Shown one piece after another: positions 35,414 to 43,600 of a stretch of DNA of 64,000 nt. A model generated the notes under the pieces. The model worked only from the letters and a program-made list of their open reading frames with translations, was not told the origin of the DNA and did not search any database. The position numbers and the translations under genes were made by a program. The DNA comes from Dyella_A sp051962475 (lineage in GTDB: Bacteria; Pseudomonadota; Gammaproteobacteria; Xanthomonadales; Rhodanobacteraceae), in the NCBI RefSeq assembly GCF_051962475.1, contig NZ_JBQCCF010000064.1, positions 1 to 64,000 of the forward strand, given 5' to 3'. Position 1 is the stretch's first letter. Each line of letters begins with the position of its first letter.

Positions 35414-36466
35414 ATGAACGATGAAGCGCTGCAGTCCCTGCTCCTGCCCATCAGCGACGAGGCCCCGTGCGGCCCGGACCTGGAATACGATGCCGACTTC
35501 ATGGCGCTGGAGCGCGCCGCCACGGTCAAGGCCGAGCGCGCCATCGGCGACGAGGTGAAGGCGGCCGAGGAACCGGACTGGGATCGAGTGAAGAGCCTGG
35601 CCGAGGGGCTGCTGGGTCGCTCCAAGGACCTGCGCGTGGCCACGCACCTGTCCACCGCCTGGCTACGCACCGGCGGCCTCGCCGGCCTGGCCGGCGGCCT
35701 GGCGCTGGTACGCGGCATGCTGGAGAACTACTGGGACGGCGTGCATCCCATGCTGGACGCCGAGGACGACGACGACCCCACCGCGCGGGTCAACGCCGTG
35801 GTGCCGTTCGGCGAACCGTTGGGCGTGCTCAACTACCTGCGCACCACGCCGTTCGTGCAGTCCCCGCGCATTGGTCGGTTCTCGCTGCGCGACCTGCGCA
35901 TCGCCAACGGCACGCTGAAGGTCGGCGACAACCCGAACGGTGAAGGCCTGCCCTCGATGAGCGACATCGAGGCCTGCTGCATGGATTGCCCGGAAGCCGA
36001 CCTGGTCGCCTCGCTGGACGCGGCCGGCCGCATCCTCGAGCAGGCCAAGGCGATCGACGCCCTGTTCAATGAGCGCATCGGCACCGCCGGCCCCGATCTG
36101 AAACTGCTGCTGTCGGACAGCTTCGAACTGAAGAAATTCGTCGAGTCGCAGGTCACCCGGCGCAGCCCGCAGGACGATGGCGCCGACAACGAGAACGCGG
36201 CGGAAGGCGCCGAAGGCGGCAGCGCGGCTGCGGTGGCTGGCGTGGCCGCATCGAACGGTCGCATCCAGAGCCCGGAGGACGTGCGCCGCCGGCTGGACGA
36301 GCTGTGCGAGTACTACGCGCGGCACGAACCTTCCAGCCCGATCCCGCTGCTGCTGCGCCGCGCGCAGCGCCTGGTGGGAATGAACTTCGCCGACCTCATG
36401 CAGGATCTCGCGCCGGGCGGGTTGAGCGAACTGCGCGTGATCGCCGGCCCGGACGAGAACGGCTGA
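35414..36466 (+). CDS. tssA: Type VI secretion protein TssA (ImpA N-terminal domain)
   Basis: 350 residues from ATG 35414, close to the length of the short TssA1 class. The ImpA N-domain is visible as SDEAPCGPDLEYDADFMALE and LRVATHLSTAWLRTGGLAGL, with ENYWDGVHPMLDAEDDDDP. After a linker rich in Ala/Asn (about 255-290), the C-terminal helical domain has SPIPLLLRRAQRLVGMNFADLM. TssA primes sheath assembly from the baseplate. It is the only plus-strand T6SS gene here, tail-to-tail with the two-partner secretion locus that separates it from the rest of the cluster. Confidence 0.92.
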   Translation: MNDEALQSLLLPISDEAPCGPDLEYDADFMALERAATVKAERAIGDEVKAAEEPDWDRVKSLAEGLLGRSKDLRVATHLSTAWLRTGGLAGLAGGLALVRGMLENYWDGVHPMLDAEDDDDPTARVNAVVPFGEPLGVLNYLRTTPFVQSPRIGRFSLRDLRIANGTLKVGDNPNGEGLPSMSDIEACCMDCPEADLVASLDAAGRILEQAKAIDALFNERIGTAGPDLKLLLSDSFELKKFVESQVTRRSPQDDGADNENAAEGAEGGSAAAVAGVAASNGRIQSPEDVRRRLDELCEYYARHEPSSPIPLLLRRAQRLVGMNFADLMQDLAPGGLSELRVIAGPDENG

Positions 36467-36514
36467 GCGAATTGCCGCGGCCGCGGGCATCCGTCTGCGA
36501 CTGCACTCTTGCCG

Positions 36515-37642
36515 TCAGGGCGCGCCCTTGCAGGTAGCCGCACCCGAGCGCACGAACAGCGCCTGCGCCGAAGGACTCCAGCTCATCGACAAGCCGCCGG
36601 GCAAGCCCGCGGTAATGGTCGCCTGCGCGCTCTGGGTGAACGGACCGGCGGCCTGCGAGCTGCCGTCGGCCTGGGTGACGGTCGCGCTAAGCCGGTACGC
36701 GTCGGGCTCCGCACAGGCGGAGGTATTCACCGGCTGCGAAACGGTGGCGCCGTAGCCGTTGAGCGTCGGCAACCGGCCATGCCCCAACGGCACGGTACCG
36801 CCCTGCGCCGGGCACACCGCCTCCAGCACGTAATCCACCTCGAACCGCACCGGCGGCGCCACCTGCACTACCGCATCGGCCTCGGGCAAAGCCGAGCAGC
36901 CCAGCAGGAACACCTTGCGCTGGGTCGCCACGTGCAGCACCACGGGGCCGGTGGGCAGCGCAACCGCATCCGGCCAGCGCAATTCCAGCCGCGCCGGCGA
37001 GGCTCCGGTGAGCACGGGTTGGCTGGCCAACGGCTTGCCGGCGGCATCGGTGGCGCTGACGCGAGGGTCGGCGCACTGCGCATCGGCGAGGTCGGAGCCG
37101 ACCAGTGCGAACGCCAGCGGCTTGCCGGCCGGCAGCGCCGCCGGATGCAGGGCGAACAGCGGCACGTTCGCCATGCTCTGCACGCTGTCGATGGCCGGCA
37201 CCTGCTTGCCGGCCGCCGTGGCGCCGGCCAGCCGCTCCACCCCGGCGGACAGTGCCGCCTGCATCGCCGCGGTGTCGGCCGCGCCGCAGCCGCCGGACAC
37301 GGCGAGGTAGGCCTGTACCCGTGCCGCCGCCGCGTGCGCGCGCGCGATACGTGCACGCAGTGCGTCACCGACCAGTTCCACCGGCTGGTTGGCGTTGCCT
37401 CCCGCGCTCTGGCGCAACGCATCGGCCATGCCGGCCAGCTGCTGGCCTAGCGCGGCCAGCGGCGATCCCGCGGGCGGCTGGCTCTTGACCAGATCGGCCT
37501 GCGCCGTGGCCAGCTCGTCCAGCGCGAGCTGCGCGGTCAGGCGCGGTGCAAGCTGCGCCGACACCGTGCCCATCGCCAGCAGCAGGCAGGCCGCCAGCAC
37601 CGGCGCGCCATGCCACCGGGAACGGACAACGCGCTTACTCAC
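36515..37642 (-). CDS. Exported Cys-containing protein of unknown function, tpsA-linked
   Basis: 375 residues. A signal peptide (HGAPVLAACLLLAMGTVSAQ) indicates export. A helical Ala-rich part (about 30-160) is followed by a beta-rich part with several Cys residues (GGCGAAD, AQCADP, LLGCSAL, EAVCPAQ, SACAEP, ATCKGAP), six in all, consistent with disulfides. No family is recognised. The start overlaps the end of tpsA by eight bases, so it is translated with the adhesin and may be its periplasmic or surface partner. Confidence 0.7.
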   Translation of the reverse strand: MSKRVVRSRWHGAPVLAACLLLAMGTVSAQLAPRLTAQLALDELATAQADLVKSQPPAGSPLAALGQQLAGMADALRQSAGGNANQPVELVGDALRARIARAHAAAARVQAYLAVSGGCGAADTAAMQAALSAGVERLAGATAAGKQVPAIDSVQSMANVPLFALHPAALPAGKPLAFALVGSDLADAQCADPRVSATDAAGKPLASQPVLTGASPARLELRWPDAVALPTGPVVLHVATQRKVFLLGCSALPEADAVVQVAPPVRFEVDYVLEAVCPAQGGTVPLGHGRLPTLNGYGATVSQPVNTSACAEPDAYRLSATVTQADGSSQAAGPFTQSAQATITAGLPGGLSMSWSPSAQALFVRSGAATCKGAP

Positions 37643-40600
37643 TCGAGCAATCCTCCAGTTCCGGCTGACACTGCTGCTGGTCTTCCGGCAGCAGGATGCC
37701 GGACGGCACGATGCCGAACGACCGGTAGTTGGCCGAGATCACGCTCGGGTCGATATACGCGTCGCCGCGACCGTTGCCGTTCTGCGCCTTGCCGAAGAAC
37801 AGCGAGGTGGGCACGTTGAAGCTCAGGTCGCCGGTGAGCGGCAGGATGTTGCCCTGGCGGTCCAGCGCGTAGAAGTACGCCGGCGGTGCGCCGACGTCGG
37901 CGATTACCTGGCCGGAGTCGCCGATCACGTAGATCGGATCCTTCGCGGTGCCCATCTTTCCGGACGAGAAGAACGTACCCGCGCCGTCATACAGTGGCGT
38001 GGTGCCGGACTGCAGCAGGTCGCCGCCGGTGACACCGAGGTACAGCGCCGCATGCCCGGCGTCGATGGTGAAGCTGCTGCCGTCGACCGAACCCAGCGTG
38101 AGCGTCTGCGCGTTGGTGAGGCTGAAACCCGCGGGCGAAGAGAAGTTGCCCAGCGTGCCGATGTGGTTGGCGACCGGTGCGCTGCTGGTGCCGAGCGAGG
38201 TGGCGCCCGTTGCCTGACCGCTGAGCGTGGTGGCCGTGATTGCTCCGCTGCCGCTTTCGCTGATGGAACCGGCCGATACCAGCCGCACCGCACCAGCACT
38301 CAGCGCACCCTCCACACGCACGTCGCCAGCGGTAGTGGTGAGCACCGCGCTGGCGCCACCGTCCACCGGACCGGCTACCACCAGGGTCTTGCCGTTGCTC
38401 AGGCTGAGCGCGGCGGCGCGAAAGCTGCCCAGGGTGTCGATGCTGTTGGCCCCGCCAAGTGTGGTCTCCCCAGTCGACTGACCCGTCAAGGTGCCGGCAA
38501 CCACCTTGCCGCTGCTCCCCTGCGTGATCGCACCGGCTGACACCAGCTCCGTGCTGGTGCCGCTGATCCGTCCGTTCACGGCCAAGTCTCCCGCGGTGGT
38601 CGCCAGCCGCGTGCTGCTGCCACCGTCGATGGGGCCGTTCACCGCCAGTGCCCCAGCGTTGGTGAACTGGAAGCCGTCGGCATTGAAACTGCCGAGCGTC
38701 CCCACGTGATTGGCGCCGTTGAGCACAGTTGCACCCGTCGCGCTGCCGGTGAGCGAACCGGCGGTGATCACCCCGCCACTGCCTTCGGCAATGGCGCCGC
38801 CGCTCTGCAGCGCGAGTGAGCTGGCGCTGAGCGCGCCGTTCAACGCCATGTCACCGGCGGCGTCGAGCGTCGTCGCGCCGCCGCTGACGTGGCCCGCGAG
38901 GGTGAGCTTGCCGCTCGTGGTCGCAAGCGACAGCGCGCCGCTGCCGGTGGATACCGAGCCGGTGACGTTCAGCGCCTGCGCGTTGTCGAGCTCAAGGCTG
39001 CTGGCGGTGAAATCACCGAGCGCGCCGATGTGGTTGGCCCCGGTGAAATGCGCATCGCGGCCGGCGCTGCCGGTGAGCGTGGCGGCGTGAATCGCCGAGC
39101 CGGCCTGATTGATGTCGCGGCCCGCCGCCAGTGCCACCGTGCGCCCGGTGAGGTCGGTCGCCAGGATCAGGTCCGACGTGCTGCCGGTGGTGGTGAGGCT
39201 GAGATTGCCGTTGCCGCCGTTGATCGCCAACGGGCTGTTGACGGTGAGCGTGCGGGTATCGCGGAAGCTGAAATCGCCGCCGGTGGTGATGTTGCCCAGC
39301 GTGACGATCTGGTTGGCACCGCCGAGGCTCATCGCGCCCGCGGAAGTACCGGACAGACCGCCACCGATCAGCGCACCGGCACTGCCTTCGGTGATCGCCC
39401 CGCCGGCGGACGTCAGCGCGATGTCGCCGGCACCGGCGTTCACCGTGCCGTTGATGGCCACGCCGCCCTGACCGGCCAGCGCGATGGCATCACCCTTGAC
39501 CGTGCCGCCCGCCGTCAGCGTGCCCGCCGTGGTGGTGAGCTGGGTGCTGCTGCCGCCGTCCACTGTGCCGCTCACCGTGAGCGCCTGCGCATTGCTCAGC
39601 GCCAGGCCGTTGGTGGCGGAGAAGTTGCCCAGCGTACCGATCTTGTTGGCCTTGCTCAGGGTGGCGCTGCCGGCAGCCGAGCCGGTCAGCGTGCCGGCCT
39701 GGATCACGCCGCCGCTCTGGCTGATGTTGCCGTCGGAGGTCAGCGTCACGGCGCTGCCGGTGATGTTCGTCGCCAGCGCCAGGCTGCCGGCCGAATCGAG
39801 CGTGATCGCTCCGCCGGAGAGCGCCTGCTGCACATCCAGCGCACCGCTGGTGGTAGTCAGCGAGAGCGCGCCACTGCCACCGACGGTGGAGAGCACCCCG
39901 GTTACCGCCAGCGCCTGCGCATTGACCAGGCTGAAGTTGGCCGCGGTGAAGTTGCCGAGCTGGCCCACCAGGTTGGCCTGGTTGAGCGTGGTGCTGCCGT
40001 GCGAGCTTCCGGTCAGCGTGCCGGCGGTGATCACGCCACCGCTCTGGCTGATCGCACCGTTGCTGCTGGTCAGCGTGACCGTGCCGGCGCTGCTCAGGTT
40101 GTTGCCCAGCGAGATGCCGTCGCGGCCGATCAGCGTCACGTTCGCGCCGCTCAACGCACCGGGCATCGCCAGCGAGCCGCCGTTGGCCGCCAGCGTCAGG
40201 TTCGCCGTGCCGGTATCGATCCCCGAGGCCGGCAAGGTCAGCGCGCCGCCGGCGGTCAGGTTCACCGTGCCGTTGGTGCCGCTGCTGAGCGCCGCGATCG
40301 TGAGGTCGCCGATGTCCTGCAACTGCACGCCCTGACCCGCGGCGGTCACCGCGCCGGTGAAGTGGTTGTTGCCGTCGAGCAGGGTGATCGCGCCCGTTCC
40401 GGCCTGCAGGTTGCTCGTGCCCGACACCTGCACGCCACCGGTACCCTCGGTGATCGCGCCGTTGTTGCTGGTCGCGGTCAGATTGCCGCCCACGCCGCCG
40501 TGGCCGAGGTTGAGGGCGCCGTGGCTGGTGACCGTCAGCGCACCGGTAGCCAGCGTGCCCAGGGTCAGCGCGTTCTGGTCGGCGATCTGCGTGGTGCCAC

Positions 40601-43600
40601 CCGTCAGGGTCACCGCGCCGGTGAAATCGTTGCCGGCGTCGATGAGTGTGATCGCGTTGCTGCCGGCATTGACCGTGGTCGTGCCACTCACCGTCAGCGC
40701 ACCACCGCCTTGGGTAATCGCGCCGCCGGACACCAGCGAGAGCGTGGTGGCATCGATGTTGTTGGCCAGCATCAGCGCCGAGGCCGAGTTCAGATTGACC
40801 GTGGTGGCGGTCAGATCCGTGGCCAGGCTGAGCGCGCCGGCGGTGGTGGTGAGGTTCAACGTCCCCGGCACCACCAGCGGCCCGTCGACCGTCAGCGCGG
40901 CGGCGTTGGTCAGGCTCAGGTTGGCTGCGTTAAAACCACCCAGGTGATTGAGCTGGTTGCTGCCGCCCAACGTGGTGTCACCGGTGGAGCTGCCGCCGAG
41001 TCGATCGGCCGTGATCACGCTGCCACCGGCCTGGGTGAGGTTACCCGTCACCTGCAAGCTCACGTCGTTGCCGCTGGCCGTGCCGACATTGAGCGCACCG
41101 GCCAGGTTGAGGCCGGTGGCGTTGATCAGGCTCAGGCCGCCGCTGCCGGTATTGGTGACCGTGCCAAGGTTGGCGATCTGGTTGTTCTTCGTCAGGCTGC
41201 TGCCGCCGACCGAGCCGAGGTTCAAGGTGGTCGCTGTGACGATGCCGCCGCTCTGGCTGATCGCGCCGCCGGCATCGAGCGAGGTAGTGGTGCCGGACAC
41301 GTTGCCCACCAGCACCAGGTTGCCGGTGCTGGTGATCGCCGTGCTGCCGCCGCCGTCCACCGGGCCGTTGATGGTAAGCGCCTGCGCATTGGTCAGGCTG
41401 AGACCGGCGGCAGAAAAACTACCCAGGGCGGTGATCAGGTTCGCATTACCGAGGGTGGTCGCGTCGGCCGAACTGCCGGTCAGCGTGCCGGCGGTGATCA
41501 CGCCGCCGCTCTGGCTGATCGCGCCGTTGCTGCTGGTCAGCGTGACCGTGCCGGCACTGCTCAGGTTGTTGCCCAGCGAGATGCCGTCGCGACCGATCAG
41601 CGTCACGTTCGCGCCGCTCAACGCGCCGGGCATCGCCAACGAGCCGCCGTTGGCCGCCAGGGTGAGATCCGCCGTGCCGGTATCGATGCCCGAGGCCGGC
41701 AAGGTCAGCGCGCCGCCGGCGGTGAGGTTCACCGTGCCGTTGGTGCCGCTGCTCAGCGCGGCGATCGTCAGGTCGCCGGCATCCTGCAACTGCACCCCCT
41801 GCCCCGCGGCGGTCACCGCGCCGGCGAAATGGTTGCTACCGTCGAGCAGGGTGATCGCGCCCGTCCCGGCCTGCAGGTTGCTCGTGCCCGACACCTGCAC
41901 GCCACCGGTGCCTTCGGTGATCGCGCCGTTGTTGCTGGTCGCGATCAGGTCGCCGCCCACGCCGCCGTGGCCGAGGTTGAGGGCGCCGTGGCTGGTGACC
42001 GTCAACGCACCGGTGGACAGCGTGCCCAGGGTCAGCGCGTTCTGATCGGCGATCTGCGTCGTGCCACCGGCCAGGGTCACGCTGCCGACGAAATCGTTGC
42101 CGCCATTGATCAGCGTGATCGCGTTGCCGCCGGCGTTCACTGTCGTCCCGCCGGAAACCGTCAGTGCACCACCTTGCAGTACCGCGCCACTGGCCACAAT
42201 GCCCAGATCCACGCCCACCGAAAGCGTGCCCAGTGTGGTGGTGGTACCGGCACCGGTGGTGGTGATATCGAGCGAGCCAGCGGTGATGCCGCTGACGCCC
42301 AGATCACTGCTGGCCGTAATCGACGCGATGCCGGAGACGGTGCCGCCGACACCGGTGGTGCCGCTGCCGGACAGATTGACGTCGACCGGCGTGCTGTAGC
42401 CGGTGTAGTCGATACTGCCGCCAGTACCCGCGTCGAGGTTGCCGGACACGTCGCCGTCGGTGCCCGAATGCATCACGAAATGCCCAGTTCCCGTGTCGAC
42501 CAGGTTGCCCATACCGCCGAAGGCACCGGACAAGTCGGTGAGCGTGCCCTGATTGTGTCCGGTAAGGCTCCAGGTCTGACTGGCGGCCTTGAGCGTGCCG
42601 ATGCCCGCGTCCTGCAAGTTTTCGAACGAGGTCCAGCTCACCGTGCCGTTGTTGCCGGCATTGGAGCCGGTCAGCGTGTAGGTCTGATTCGCGCCTGCGA
42701 TCGTGTCGCTGTTGCCGCTGCCAGTGACCGAGCTCACGCCGCTCCAGCTACCGCCGATGCCCGTGGTGGCATTGCCGCCATTGGACAGATCGAAGGTCAC
42801 CGCGCCGGTGTGGCTGCCGTAGTCCAGCCTCTTGGCGGTGATGTTGCCGCTGACGCTGCCACCGGTGCCGAAGAGGATCGTGCCGGTGCTGTCGGTGATG
42901 TTGCCGAAGCCGGACCAACCGATACCGCCGCTGCTCCCCTTGTCGGCGGTCATGTTGTCCAGCGTGTAGGTCTGACCCGTACCGATCACCGTGGCGCTGC
43001 TGCCGTTGCCGGTGACCGAAGTCACGCCGCTCCAGGTGCCGCCGACACCCGTGGTGCTACCGGCACCGTTGGACAGGTCGAGGTTCACCGCGCCGACGTA
43101 GCTGCCGTAGTCCAGTGCGGAGGCGGTGACGTTCCCGCTGATACTGCCAGCAGTGTCGAAGGCGACCGTGCCGGTGCCATCGTCGATGTTGCCAATGCCG
43201 CTGAAGCCGCCGGAAAGCAGCGTGGCGACCGTGCCGGTGTCGCTGCCGGTCAACGTGTACGTCTGCCCGCCCGTCGACTCCAGCGTGCCGGTGCCGCCGT
43301 CGGCGATCTGCTCGAACGAGGTCCAGCTCACCGTACCGTTGTTGCCGGCATTGGAGCCGGTCAGCGTGTAGGTCTGGTTCGCGCCTGCGATCGTGTCGCT
43401 GTTGCCGCTGCCAGTGACCGAGCTCACGCCGCTCCAGGTACCGCCGATGGCCGTGGCGGTGCCGTTGGACAGATCGAAGGTCACCGCGCTGGTGTAGCTG
43501 CCGTAGTCCAGCGTCTTGGCGGTGATGTTGCCGCTGACGCTGCCACCGGTGCCGAAGAGGATCGTGCCCGTGCTGTCGGTGATGTTGCCGAAGCCGGTCC

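Noticed and set aside
37635..38600. CdiA-type toxin domain at the TpsA C-terminus
   Set aside because: The beta-helix repeats continue almost to the end, no VENN or other pre-toxin motif is seen, and no small immunity-type gene follows; the next gene encodes a 375-residue exported protein.
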